Below, in pieces: positions 1 through 9,193 of a stretch of DNA of 64,000 nt (positions within the stretch are counted from its first letter, which is position 1; every line of letters begins with the position of its first letter). The notes under the pieces are model-generated. The model saw only the letters and a program-made list of their open reading frames with translations. It did no database searches and was not told where the DNA came from. The position numbers and the translations under genes were made by a program. The stretch lies in NCBI GenBank assembly GCA_017541145.1, contig JAFXZT010000155.1:1-64000 (forward strand), given 5' to 3'. The stretch comes from Bacteroidales bacterium (lineage in GTDB: Bacteria; Bacteroidota; Bacteroidia; Bacteroidales; UBA3824).

Positions 1-256
1 GTACACCGTCTCGAACATTAATATCAAATTATTACGTATATACGGTGTGTACACCGTCTCGAATATTAATATCAAATTATTACCGTAGAGACGGTGTGTA
101 CACCGTCTCGAATATTAATATTAAATAATTACCGTATATACGCTGTGTACACCGTCTTAAATATTAATATCAAATTATTACCGTAGAGACGGTGTGTACA
201 CCGTCTCGAATATTAATATATTGATATCCATTTAGAGACGGTGTACACACCGTCTC
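1..256. repeat. 49-bp tandem repeat array with palindromic ends
   Basis: Five near-identical units start at 1, 49, 98, 147 and 196. Each opens with GTACACCGTCTC, has an AT-rich core (AATATTAATATCAAATTATT) and closes with GAGACGGTGT or a variant. The ends are inverted copies, so one unit can fold into a hairpin and unit junctions form a second palindrome with a 2-bp spacer. Unit 5 is followed at 231-256 by the same arms in the opposite arrangement. No unit codes for anything convincing. The array probably continues to the left of the window. Confidence 0.9.
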
Positions 257-323
257 TACCGAATGGTGATGTACAATCCGTTCAATCCATTTAGAGACGT
301 TGTCATTAACAACATAAAAAAAA

Positions 324-358
324 CCGGACGCGGTAAAAAAAAATAAAAACGCATCCGG
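324..358 (-). terminator. terminator of the DUF6261-like gene
   Basis: A 9-bp stem with one mismatch (CCGGACGCG at 324-332, CGCATCCGG at 350-358) is followed, read on the minus strand, by a run of eight T. It lies 35 bp past the stop codon of the minus-strand gene. Confidence 0.75.
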
Positions 359-393
359 CAAAAAAAAATGAAAAATGAATATGATAATTTTTC

Positions 394-1164
394 TTAAAAG
401 GTTTGTATATCTTCAGTAATCGTATTATTATCTTCTATAGCTTTAATATCTGTTATATCATCAAGATCTTCTATATCTTCATGATGAGATTTCTTTCTCT
501 TAACCCAAATAATAGTCTCGTTGATATCTTCTACAATATCCTTGCAGATGTTATCACCGAGGTTTGCCATCGAGTTCAAATATACAGTTAAATCATAATA
601 CGCTTTTTCCACTTCTTTTCTCGATTCTGATGCACGATGTTTGATATATGCTCTGTACTCATTTCTTTCGAGATAAGCTTCGCTGTATTTTTCAATCAGC
701 TTTTCAATTTCAGAAATTATGTCATCATATAATGTTGACTTCAATAATTCTGCATCAGCATTTTCTCTGATTGCTGAAATCGTAGTGGTATACTTACAAA
801 GCAAAGTTAAGACATCTCTTGATTTAAACTTTTTACCAAGCAACATCGCATGGTTGATAATTGAGGCTACTTTTATAACCTTCGGGTCTGTGAAATAGAA
901 CGCACTTTTAGCACTATTTCTCAAAAAGTTATACCTTTGACTAATTTCAGTTAAAAGCATTTCCAATTCCTTGCTTCTTCGCTTTGTATTTTCAAGCTTG
1001 TTGTTGTCAACAAATTCCGAAAGCTTGGTCTTGAAATTTTCAAACTTTTCTTTGATACTTTCATCAGTAACAGACTCCGCTGCTCGCTGAACTAACTGCA
1101 AGAAAGTAATTGCTTCTCCGTTTCTGAAACGGGTTAGATTTCTTTTGATATTGTATATTTCCAT
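394..1164 (-). CDS. DUF6261-like helical protein
   Basis: 256 aa with no signal peptide and no membrane segment. It is almost entirely predicted amphipathic helix, rich in Lys, Glu and Asn, with an acidic tail of about 30 residues. Length, composition and the opening (a short basic stretch followed by long helices) resemble the DUF6261 family of Bacteroidota, whose function is unknown; this rests on resemblance, not a search. It stands alone between two palindromic repeat arrays, with its own consensus promoter (1204-1235) and its own terminator. The ATG at 1164 gives a leader of about 30 nt. It is probably cytoplasmic. I cannot assign a function. Confidence 0.7.
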   Translation of the reverse strand: MEIYNIKRNLTRFRNGEAITFLQLVQRAAESVTDESIKEKFENFKTKLSEFVDNNKLENTKRRSKELEMLLTEISQRYNFLRNSAKSAFYFTDPKVIKVASIINHAMLLGKKFKSRDVLTLLCKYTTTISAIRENADAELLKSTLYDDIISEIEKLIEKYSEAYLERNEYRAYIKHRASESRKEVEKAYYDLTVYLNSMANLGDNICKDIVEDINETIIWVKRKKSHHEDIEDLDDITDIKAIEDNNTITEDIQTF

Positions 1165-1203
1165 ATTCTTAAAATTTAATATTGTTGTTGTTTAATGATG
1201 TTG

Positions 1204-1235
1204 CAAATATAAAAACAATAATTTTAATTTGCAAA
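1204..1235 (-). promoter_or_regulatory. Bacteroidetes-type promoter of the DUF6261-like gene
   Basis: On the minus strand, TTTG (1235-1232) is followed after exactly 20 nt by TATATTTG (1211-1204). This matches the Bacteroidetes -33/-7 consensus TTTG/TAnnTTTG, with a start codon about 40 nt downstream. Confidence 0.7.
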
Positions 1236-1464
1236 TATTTTTTTTATTATTACTGATTTTACATCAATTTCCTTTTAATTTTTTACTTTTTTCTTCTATC
1301 TTAACTGCATTACAGATATGTGTAGACGTATTTTTGTAACAATAGTTAAAAAATATTAAAATATAAAATATTGCTGAAAGTTTTTGTATTAAAACCCGAA
1401 TTTTCAACCTTTTGGTCGGTGTAATTTTTTTTATAAAAACTGTTATTACAAATAAACATCATAG

Positions 1465-1674
1465 TGTCAATAGACTTGCGCAAACAAACTGAAGTCTCTT
1501 GACACTTGTCAATAGACTTGCGCAAACGAACTGAAGTCTCTTGACACTTGTCAATAGACTTGCGCAAACAAACTGAAGTCTCTTGACACTTGTCAATAGA
1601 CTTGCGCAAACGATCAGAAGTCTCTTGACACTTGTCAATAGACTTGCGCAAACAAACTGAAGTCTCTTGACACA
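1465..1674. repeat. 42-bp palindromic tandem repeat, five units
   Basis: Five consecutive 42-bp units start at 1465, 1507, 1549, 1591 and 1633 and differ at only a few positions. Each begins TGTCAATAGACTT and ends AAGTCTCTTGACA, so the two ends are inverted copies with one mismatch and each unit is a hairpin. An open frame crosses the array on the minus strand as a 14-residue repeat only because 42 is a multiple of three. It has no plausible start context, so I treat the region as non-coding. A degenerate copy begins after 1674. Confidence 0.92.
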
Positions 1675-1761
1675 GCGTCAATGGACTTCAATTTGTGTTT
1701 TCATAGCCTCGAAGTGACGACATCAAATAGACGGGGGTGTTGTTGGTAGCGACAAAATATA

Positions 1762-1810
1762 ACGGTAATTTTAAACCGTAATGACAAAAACCACGGTAAT
1801 TTTTAACCGT
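1762..1810. repeat. two short palindromes ACGGTAA...ACCGT
   Basis: ACGGTAATTTTAAACCGT (1762-1779) and ACGGTAATTTTTAACCGT (1793-1810) are near-identical hairpins 13 bp apart. The rest of 1675-1973 has no gene I can support; a loose inverted pair (CACGGAA near 1861, TTCCGTGG near 1933) is the only other structure. Confidence 0.6.
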
Positions 1811-1973
1811 AACAAAAACAAAAACGTTTATATCATTATTTTCATTTACAATTATTAATCACGGAAGCCATGGAATTTTTCGCGGACGGACACGAGGTTT
1901 GCCCAAACGCAATTCGTATTAATTCCGTTTAATTCCGTGGTTCTAAAAAAATCAACACATGCGAAAAGTATAG

Positions 1974-2786
1974 TTATTTTACAATTATAGTATCTATTAT
2001 AACAGTGTTAGCACTGAAATATCCGGCGGTGTTGATGCCGTAGTTTTTGCATTTAATATTGGTGATGAGGTTTCCGTGGGCTTCGTCAAAGTATCCGCCC
2101 GACCATGATGATTCGGCTAACAACGAACGGAGGTAACGTTCGTAATTATCATCGATAGAGTATTTCTTTTCTACTATGCGGGTGCCGTATGGTATTTCAA
2201 GATGTTCGGTTTTGGGTGCAAAGAGTTGTGCAATATCAACTGTGGTGAGCGAGTAGTAATAGAGTTTTGCAGAATATTTTGATGAATCTATTTGCCAAGA
2301 AAGAAATAGTTCGTATTTAGCGGGATTGTTTTCTACTAACGGCTCTGCTACATGGTCGAGGATGTATTTGCCGTTGTTGAGTTTTTTCCATGTGATTTTG
2401 TCGGGCGGAGTTACGGGCGGCATCGATGTTTCGGCGTTTACTATTATTGTGTCGTTAACTTCGATATGCAGGTAGTATTTGCTGTTGGTGATTCCTACAA
2501 AAGGTTTTTCAGAGGTGTAGACTCCGGGGGATGTTTCTTGGTAAAAGTATGTACTGTCGTTGGATGATGTTACACCTACTTTTGCATATTTTATAGGAGT
2601 ACGTGTTGTATCATACCAATCGGAAAGTGTTGATATATAGATGGTTTGTTTTTGATATTCGTTTGTGATTGCACCTTCTATTACGATTGTATTTTTTTTG
2701 ACTTCGTCAAGTTCAAATTTTATTTCTCGAACGCATGACGAAGCCAAAATAAATATAATCAAGATAGTAAGGTAATGATGTTTCAT
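1974..2786 (-). CDS. DUF4249 family lipoprotein (linked to PBP1A)
   Basis: 270 aa. A hydrophobic signal ends in the lipobox ASSC, with Cys18 as the lipidation site. The segment just after it (EIKFELDEVKKNTIVIEGAI) is typical of DUF4249, a beta-rich outer-membrane lipoprotein family usually encoded beside a TonB-dependent receptor. Here there is no adjacent receptor: the gene starts 3 bp after the stop of the PBP1A gene and is probably translated from the same mRNA. It is shorter than the second DUF4249 protein of the window (370 aa). The true substrate or partner is unknown. The family call is fairly secure; a role tied to peptidoglycan is only suggested by position. Confidence 0.8.
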   Translation of the reverse strand: MKHHYLTILIIFILASSCVREIKFELDEVKKNTIVIEGAITNEYQKQTIYISTLSDWYDTTRTPIKYAKVGVTSSNDSTYFYQETSPGVYTSEKPFVGITNSKYYLHIEVNDTIIVNAETSMPPVTPPDKITWKKLNNGKYILDHVAEPLVENNPAKYELFLSWQIDSSKYSAKLYYYSLTTVDIAQLFAPKTEHLEIPYGTRIVEKKYSIDDNYERYLRSLLAESSWSGGYFDEAHGNLITNIKCKNYGINTAGYFSANTVIIDTIIVK

Positions 2787-2789
2787 ATA

Positions 2790-5312
2790 TTAGTAATCAC
2801 CTTCGGAGTATTCGTAGGGGTCGTTGCCGTTGAAATCGTTGGAATCGATTGAGCTTTGCCAGCTTGAGTTGTTGGAATCGTTTCCGCTGTTTTGTTGTAC
2901 GTATTGTTTGTAGTTTTCAGGTATTTCGAACTTTACGTCTGTTCTGTATATTTTAGAGAGTTCGGGGTCGTCGTATATTTTTTTCATGTAAAGACCCCAA
3001 ACGGGTAATGCAAGTCTTGAGCCTTGTCCCCAATCTCCTCGAGAGAATTGTATTGAACGTTCTTCACCGCCGGTCCAAACGCCTGATACCAATTGAGGAG
3101 TAATTCCCATGAACCAACCGTCGGCATTGAGGTTTGTAGTACCGGTTTTGCCACCGCAGTCTGCTGTGATATTGAAACCATAGCTTGCACATGCGCGGCT
3201 TGCTGTTCCGCCGTGGGTTACTACTCTAAGCATTTCTACCATTTTGTAGGCTTCGATATCTTCCATTGCCATTGTGTGTGTGGTTTGGAATGTTGATATC
3301 AAGTTACCGTTTTTGTCTTCTATTCTTACTACAAATACGGGTGATGTTGACAATCCTTTGTTTGCAAATGTACAATATGCGGCTACCATTTCTTTGAGTT
3401 TTACTTCGGCTGAGCCTACGCATATTGACGGTGCTTCAGGAATGGGGGAGATGATACCCATTTTTCTTACTAATTCTACTACTGCTCTCGGACTTGTCTG
3501 TTTCATACACCATGCTGATATTTGGTTGAGACTTAATCCTAATCCGGTTGAGAGTTTTATCATCTGACCGTCGCGTGATGATACTGAGAATTTAGGTGTA
3601 TATACGGGCGGTATACCGTTTGGATTGTCGATAGTGTAAGGTACATTGGCTACCAAGTGGTCGGGCTGAATTTCTCTGTGGTTGAGGAACATCGCAGCGT
3701 AGACGTATGGTTTGAATGTAGAACCTACTTGTCGGCGTCCGAGGCTTACGTGGTCGTATTGGAAGTAGTGATAATCTATACCTCCTACGTATGCTCTTAC
3801 GTATCCGGTAGAGGGTTCCATCGACATCATTCCGCAACGAAGGAATTTCTTGTAATATAATATTGAATCCCAAGGTGTCATTACTGTATCAACGCCTTCA
3901 GGATGTTTCCATGTAAATACTCGCATGTTTGTAGGTGTCATGAATTGTTTCATGATTGTTACTGAGTCGAGTTTATTTACTTTGGAACCTACGCGCCAAC
4001 GTTCTGTACGTTTTACACTCTGATTCATAATTTGTTTTATCTGAGCTTCGGATATTCTTGCACTGAACGGACGTCCGTTTTTGTGATTTTTGATTTCCAA
4101 TCTTTCAAATACCGATTGTAATCCTTCTTCTTTTGTTTTACCTAACATGTAACCTGTTCCCATGTGCTCTCTTACGGCTTCTTCGGCGTATTTTTGCATT
4201 CTGGAATCTATTGTTACATATATTTTTAGACCGTCGTTGTAGATGTTGTAATTTTCACCGTTGCTTTTTACGTTTTTGTTGCACCAACCGTAAAGCGGAT
4301 TTGTTGCCCACATGAGCGAATCTTCGGCGAAAATATCACTTTGCCAAGATGCGTATTTCTCTCTTTCGGGTTTCTTGGCTGTCATTGTAGTACGTAAGAA
4401 CTCACGGAAATATGGTGCAAGACCTTCTACGTGAGTATCTTGAGAGAAATGTAATACGATATCGGTTTCTTTTAGTTTGTTGAACTCGTCGTGCGAACGC
4501 ATAGTGTAATCTCTGATATTGTCTTTTACGTCCGCCTGATATTTTTCTATTTGAAACAAAACGGTGTTACGTCTTATTTTGGAATTTTTGGGGTTTGACT
4601 TAGGACTGTACTTTGTAGGAGCTTTCAAAAGTCCCACTAATACAGAAGCTTCTTCAAGTTTCAGTTTTTCGGGTTTGCAATCGAAAAATGTTTTGGCAGC
4701 AGCTTCGATACCGAATGAGTTGTGTCCGAATTCTACGGTATTGAGGTACATGCTCATTATCTCGTCTTTGCAGTATCTGCGTTCGAGTTTTACAGCGGTT
4801 ACCCATTCTTGGAGTTTCATAACGATTTTACCCATTAAGCCGTGAGGTCTTTCATGGTCACGCATGTTGTAAAGGTTTTTTGCTAACTGTTGAGACAAAG
4901 TAGATCCGCCGCCGGAAGCAGTATTTCCGGTTATTAAACCTTTTGCTACTCTGAATAATGATTGTAAATCTATTCCGCTGTGTTGATAGAAACGTACATC
5001 CTCTGTAGCGAGCAATGCTGCTTTGAGGTCGGTTGGTATGGGTTGAAATTGATTTTCTGTTGTACGGTTTTCTTTATAGAATTTTCCGAGTACAACACCG
5101 TCGCTTGATATGATTTGAGATGCAAGACTGCTTTTGGGGTTCTCCAATTCTTCAAAATCAGGAATATAACCCAAGTGTCCTGTTCCGATCATAAATAATA
5201 TTACAAATGCTGCGATTACGGGTATCAGAAATCCTGCCCAAAGTAAGATGAAAAAGTTGCGTTTAGTTCTGTCGCTAAGTTCCATTTTGGATGTCGTATT
5301 TTTGTTAGTCAA
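2790..5312 (-). CDS. bifunctional penicillin-binding protein 1A
   Basis: 840 aa class A PBP that polymerises glycan strands and cross-links peptides in the periplasm. One N-terminal membrane anchor (about residues 19-42) is followed by the GT51 glycosyltransferase domain with catalytic Glu104 in ATEDVRF and the GGGSTLSQQLAKNL motif (about 133-147). The transpeptidase domain carries all three active-site motifs: STFK (nucleophile Ser531), SLN (594-596) and KTG (722-724). A region of about 110 residues between the domains (about 395-505) is family-typical. The C-terminal tail is rich in Asn, Ser and Asp. A -7-like element on the minus strand (5329-5322, TACATTTG) would leave almost no leader for the first ATG, so Met10 (start 5285) is a real alternative. 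The gene is followed 3 bp later by a DUF4249 lipoprotein. Confidence 0.95.
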   Translation of the reverse strand: MTNKNTTSKMELSDRTKRNFFILLWAGFLIPVIAAFVILFMIGTGHLGYIPDFEELENPKSSLASQIISSDGVVLGKFYKENRTTENQFQPIPTDLKAALLATEDVRFYQHSGIDLQSLFRVAKGLITGNTASGGGSTLSQQLAKNLYNMRDHERPHGLMGKIVMKLQEWVTAVKLERRYCKDEIMSMYLNTVEFGHNSFGIEAAAKTFFDCKPEKLKLEEASVLVGLLKAPTKYSPKSNPKNSKIRRNTVLFQIEKYQADVKDNIRDYTMRSHDEFNKLKETDIVLHFSQDTHVEGLAPYFREFLRTTMTAKKPEREKYASWQSDIFAEDSLMWATNPLYGWCNKNVKSNGENYNIYNDGLKIYVTIDSRMQKYAEEAVREHMGTGYMLGKTKEEGLQSVFERLEIKNHKNGRPFSARISEAQIKQIMNQSVKRTERWRVGSKVNKLDSVTIMKQFMTPTNMRVFTWKHPEGVDTVMTPWDSILYYKKFLRCGMMSMEPSTGYVRAYVGGIDYHYFQYDHVSLGRRQVGSTFKPYVYAAMFLNHREIQPDHLVANVPYTIDNPNGIPPVYTPKFSVSSRDGQMIKLSTGLGLSLNQISAWCMKQTSPRAVVELVRKMGIISPIPEAPSICVGSAEVKLKEMVAAYCTFANKGLSTSPVFVVRIEDKNGNLISTFQTTHTMAMEDIEAYKMVEMLRVVTHGGTASRACASYGFNITADCGGKTGTTNLNADGWFMGITPQLVSGVWTGGEERSIQFSRGDWGQGSRLALPVWGLYMKKIYDDPELSKIYRTDVKFEIPENYKQYVQQNSGNDSNNSSWQSSIDSNDFNGNDPYEYSEGDY

Positions 5313-5479
5313 ATATTTTGCAAATGTATGAAAATTTATTTGTTTGATAAAAATTATTTTTATGATATTTTTTTTACATTTGTTTAGTTTAGAAGTTGAT
5401 AGGGTAATGTCGCTTTGAAGTGTTATTATTTGTGAATTGGATATCAGAATTTGTTAAAATAAGTAAATTATATTAAGTA

Positions 5480-7936
5480 ATGAAGTATTTATTAGCGTTT
5501 TTAATTGTTTTATCGGGCATTGAAAGTTATGCTCAAAAGAAATTTACAGTTAGCGGGTATTTTACAGACGACAAGTCATCGGAAACTCTTATCGGAGCTA
5601 CTGTATACGACAACCTTTCAAAACATGGGGCAATCAGCAATGTTTTCGGTTTCTATTCTATTACACTTTCCGAAGGTTCACATTCTTTGCAGTATTCATA
5701 CGTGGGATACACTCCTGAAGTGGTAGACTTTGTATTGACAAAAGATACTGTAATCAATGTAAAACTCAAAGAATCAACAGCTTTGGGAGAAGTAGTAGTA
5801 ACGGCAGAGAAAAACGAAACGGGTATTTCATCACCTAAAATGGGTAGTTTGGATTTACCGGTAAAAATGATTGAACATACTCCAACATTGCTTGGCGAAA
5901 CCGATGTAATGCGTACCATTCAGTTGACACCGGGAGTTCAGCAAGGTTCGGCGGGCTCTTCTGCGATATATGTACGCGGCGGCGGTGGTGACGAGAATCT
6001 TGTTTTGTTGGACGGTTCACCTATTTATAAAGTGGATCACATGTTCGGATTTTTCTCGGTGTTTACTCCCGAAGCCATCAAGAAAGTATCGTTTTACAAG
6101 ACATCGTTTCCTGCAAGATACAACGGCAGAGTATCTTCAGTAATTGATGTCAGAACCAAAGACGGTGATATGCAGAATTTTAACAAGAGTATTTCTATCG
6201 GATTGTTGACATCGAGATTTACATTCGACGGTCCGATTGTTAAAGATAAGACATCGTTTTCTATTTCAGGACGTACAACATATTTATCGCTTCTTACTAC
6301 ACCTTTGATGTCACTATTGAAAATTGACGGTGAGAAAGTAAATGTCGGATATTGGTTTTATGATTTCAATGCAAAAATCAATCACAAGTTTAGTGACAAC
6401 GACCGACTTTATGTAAGTTTTTATCGGGGAGTTGATAAGTTTTGGGTGAAAGATAAGTATGAGTATAATGAGGAGTATCGAAAATATGACGACAAAGATA
6501 AATATTATCTCAGATGGGGAAATCTTTTAACAACCGCAAGATGGAATCATGTTTTTGCACCGAGATTGTTTTCTAATGCAACATTAAGTTACAATAAGTA
6601 TAAGATGTCGGTTGGTAATGAATATGAGTATACTGAGATTTATAAAGATACAAATTTCAAAAGTTTGGAATGTTACGAGTCAGAATATAATTCTTCGATT
6701 GTAGATTTAGGTTTTTCAGACGATTTTGATTTTATGTTGAACGAAAAACATGATATAAAATTCGGTGTTAATTATATCAATCATAATTTCGATCCTGAAA
6801 CTTCGCATCTTAAATTGGTTTCCAAGAGCAATTTGCCGGATAATATTCCTATTGATTCTGTGGTTAATAATCCCGGAACAAAAGCAATTTATGCCAACGA
6901 ACTTTCTGTATATGTGGAAGATGATTGGAAAATTTGTAACACATTGCATCTTAATCCGGGTTTTGCTTATACGATGTTTTCTGTAGGAAAGAAAATCTAT
7001 TCAAATTATCAACCGAGATTTTCTCTGAAGTATTCTCCGTTGGAAGATTGGTCTTTTAAAGGTTCATATACAAGAATGAGTCAGTGCGTACATCTGTTGA
7101 GTTCAACACCGATATCATTACCGACCGACCTTTGGGTACCGATTACAGAAAATATTAAACCTGAAACTTCCGATCAGTTTTCAGTCGGTGTATATTACAC
7201 CGGTATCAAGAATTGGGAATTTTCATTGGAAGGTTATTACAAAAAACTCAACAATGTACTTGAATACAAAGACGGTATGAGTTTTATGGGTTTCTCATCC
7301 AATTGGCAAGATCTCGTATCAATGGGAGAGGGCACTTCCAAAGGTTTGGAACTGTTGATAAAAAAGAATACCGGTAAGGCTACGGGATGGATAAGTTATA
7401 CATTAAGCAAGTCTGACAGAGATTTTGTTTCGGATTCGCAAGTCAACAACGGAGATCCTTTCCCCTTTACATACGACCGCCGTCATAATGTAGGAGTTGT
7501 TTACAATCAGAAATTTAATGACAGAATAGATTTGGATCTTACTTGGACATTCTATAGCGGTGCACATGCTACTGTTTCTAACTCTCAAGAAGCAATATTA
7601 TTTCCGGGAACACGTCCGGGCGAATATACTGACGCTTATTCCGATCTTGATGATTCTTATAATAATCCGTCTAATACTGATTATGTGGAGAATCGCAATA
7701 ATTATACATTGCCTTCTACACATCTGATGTGTCTTGGCGTAAATTTTCATAAACAGAAAAAACGTTGTGAACGAGTTTTCAATCTGTCAGTGTATAATCT
7801 TTACAACGCTAAAAATCCTAACTTCTGTTTCTCAAAATCGGTTTACAATTCTGAAACCGGTGGCGAGCGTACTATATTGAGAAAAATTACTTTCTTAACA
7901 ATAATTCCTTCTTTTACAATAACATATAAATTCTAA
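5480..7936 (+). CDS. TonB-dependent outer-membrane receptor
   Basis: 818 aa. A signal peptide (cleavage near SYAQ, residue 18) is followed by a carboxypeptidase-regulatory-like beta-sandwich domain (about 20-105: VSGYFTD... GATVYD... SNVFGFYSI... YSYVGYTPE), a plug domain (about 120-225, with GSAGSSAIYVRGGGGDENLVLLDG) and a C-terminal 22-strand-type barrel ending in the aromatic KF. The combination is typical of Bacteroidota receptors that pair with a DUF4249 lipoprotein, and such a gene follows 9 bp downstream (7946). It is not a classic SusC because no SusD partner is present. Substrate unknown. It is transcribed divergently from PBP1A; the 167-bp gap between them is AT-rich, with no full consensus promoter that I can place. 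Confidence 0.93.
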   Translation: MKYLLAFLIVLSGIESYAQKKFTVSGYFTDDKSSETLIGATVYDNLSKHGAISNVFGFYSITLSEGSHSLQYSYVGYTPEVVDFVLTKDTVINVKLKESTALGEVVVTAEKNETGISSPKMGSLDLPVKMIEHTPTLLGETDVMRTIQLTPGVQQGSAGSSAIYVRGGGGDENLVLLDGSPIYKVDHMFGFFSVFTPEAIKKVSFYKTSFPARYNGRVSSVIDVRTKDGDMQNFNKSISIGLLTSRFTFDGPIVKDKTSFSISGRTTYLSLLTTPLMSLLKIDGEKVNVGYWFYDFNAKINHKFSDNDRLYVSFYRGVDKFWVKDKYEYNEEYRKYDDKDKYYLRWGNLLTTARWNHVFAPRLFSNATLSYNKYKMSVGNEYEYTEIYKDTNFKSLECYESEYNSSIVDLGFSDDFDFMLNEKHDIKFGVNYINHNFDPETSHLKLVSKSNLPDNIPIDSVVNNPGTKAIYANELSVYVEDDWKICNTLHLNPGFAYTMFSVGKKIYSNYQPRFSLKYSPLEDWSFKGSYTRMSQCVHLLSSTPISLPTDLWVPITENIKPETSDQFSVGVYYTGIKNWEFSLEGYYKKLNNVLEYKDGMSFMGFSSNWQDLVSMGEGTSKGLELLIKKNTGKATGWISYTLSKSDRDFVSDSQVNNGDPFPFTYDRRHNVGVVYNQKFNDRIDLDLTWTFYSGAHATVSNSQEAILFPGTRPGEYTDAYSDLDDSYNNPSNTDYVENRNNYTLPSTHLMCLGVNFHKQKKRCERVFNLSVYNLYNAKNPNFCFSKSVYNSETGGERTILRKITFLTIIPSFTITYKF

Positions 7937-7945
7937 CAGATTATC

Positions 7946-9058
7946 ATGAAACGTTTTTGTTATATAATATTATTAATTGTATCCTTATTGTCATCATGTA
8001 CTGAGGATATCGATTTGGAGGTAGAAAATACTGTAGGAACACTTTGTGCCAGCGGTTTTTTGTATTCCGATTGTGACAGCAATTTGTTATACGTTTCTCA
8101 AACCGGTGTTGTGAGTCCGAAAGAAATTTCAGATGCTCTTGTAAGAGTATATGTTAACGGAAAATTGTCAGAAGAAATTACACATTCGTATTCAAAAGGT
8201 TTTTACAAACTTACATCAATCTTTCATTCCGGCGACAGAGTAAAAGTAGAAGTTGAATACAAAGGCAAAACTTTGTATCGTGAATCAGTTTTACCCGAAA
8301 TGCCGAAAGAAGTAAATGCCTCAGTAACTTTGGTTAAGAACAAGACTTATTATAATACGGAGCAGGAAGAATATGAAACTCATGATATGTTTCGTATTGA
8401 TGTAAATTTTCCGGATATATCTTCTGATGATAATTATTATCGGTTGTATACTTTTGTTGACGGTTATTATACAGATATAAAAACAGAATCTCGTTATGTT
8501 AAAGATTCGGCAGTTATAGACGGTAGAATGGTTTATTTTGACAAAACTGAGTTTTATTCAGAAAAGACTGTTGAAAGATGTAATATATATCAGCCTTATA
8601 TCAAAGAGTGTCCGCCTTTAACGGATGAGGAGATGTCAGCTGAAAATGAAATTACTTCTTCGTTATATAATCATTATATGACATTCAATAATTCACGGTT
8701 CAGAGGTTCTGATTGTAATTTAACTGTTTATCAACGTTTGAACTTCGGTTATGGAAACGAATATCCGCCTGAAACTTGCGGTCTGACATACGACGATGAA
8801 GAAGTGCCGGAATATAATTATATACAATATGTCGGAATAGAATCAGTTGATTTTGATACATATTATCTGTTGAAAACTCTCAACGGTTTTGAGTCCGGTT
8901 CGTTTGAGTCGAAAGAGTTAACAGGTTCAGTAAAGATGCGTCGAAATGTAACCGGCGGCAGTGGTAATATTGTTTTTATCGCTCGTAAAGTTACAAAAGT
9001 AGTTGTCTACGATCATTATAAACCATCTGCCGAAAAAAGCTATATATTGGTAAAATAA
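7946..9058 (+). CDS. DUF4249 family lipoprotein (receptor partner)
   Basis: 370 aa outer-membrane lipoprotein. The signal MKRFCYIILLIVSLLSSC places the lipidated residue at Cys18, and the beta-rich DUF4249 body follows (VENTVGTLCASGFLYSD, DALVRVYVNGKLSEEI, YRESVLPEMPKEVNA). It starts 9 bp after the TonB receptor stop and shares its operon. DUF4249 proteins probably cap or assist the barrel, as SusD does for SusC, but this is inference. A strong hairpin terminator follows at 9121. Confidence 0.85.
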   Translation: MKRFCYIILLIVSLLSSCTEDIDLEVENTVGTLCASGFLYSDCDSNLLYVSQTGVVSPKEISDALVRVYVNGKLSEEITHSYSKGFYKLTSIFHSGDRVKVEVEYKGKTLYRESVLPEMPKEVNASVTLVKNKTYYNTEQEEYETHDMFRIDVNFPDISSDDNYYRLYTFVDGYYTDIKTESRYVKDSAVIDGRMVYFDKTEFYSEKTVERCNIYQPYIKECPPLTDEEMSAENEITSSLYNHYMTFNNSRFRGSDCNLTVYQRLNFGYGNEYPPETCGLTYDDEEVPEYNYIQYVGIESVDFDTYYLLKTLNGFESGSFESKELTGSVKMRRNVTGGSGNIVFIARKVTKVVVYDHYKPSAEKSYILVK

Positions 9059-9120
9059 ATTTTTGTCACCGAATTAAACGAATTAATCATAATAGTCGCA
9101 ATGCGGTGATATAAAATTAG

Positions 9121-9158
9121 CCGGGGGTGTGTCTGTTACGACAACACCCCCGGAATTT
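9121..9158. terminator. strong GC-rich terminator between convergent genes
   Basis: A perfect 10-bp stem, CCGGGGGTGT (9121-9130) with ACACCCCCGG (9144-9153), is followed by AATTTTT on the plus strand. It ends the receptor-lipoprotein operon. The chemoreceptor gene converges on it from the other side, so it may serve both. Confidence 0.85.
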
Positions 9159-9193
9159 TTGATGTGAAAATTGAACTATTCTTTTTTGATATT

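Noticed and set aside
1-256. CRISPR array
   Set aside because: The units are continuous 49-bp copies without unique spacers, and no cas gene is present.
170-361. Short minus-strand frame next to the 49-bp array
   Set aside because: It lies across the repeat and the terminator and has no coding character.
1346-1681. Protein of repeated CQETSVCLRKSIDK units on the minus strand
   Set aside because: It is the translation of the 42-bp hairpin repeat, with no credible start context; 42 is divisible by three, so any frame stays open.
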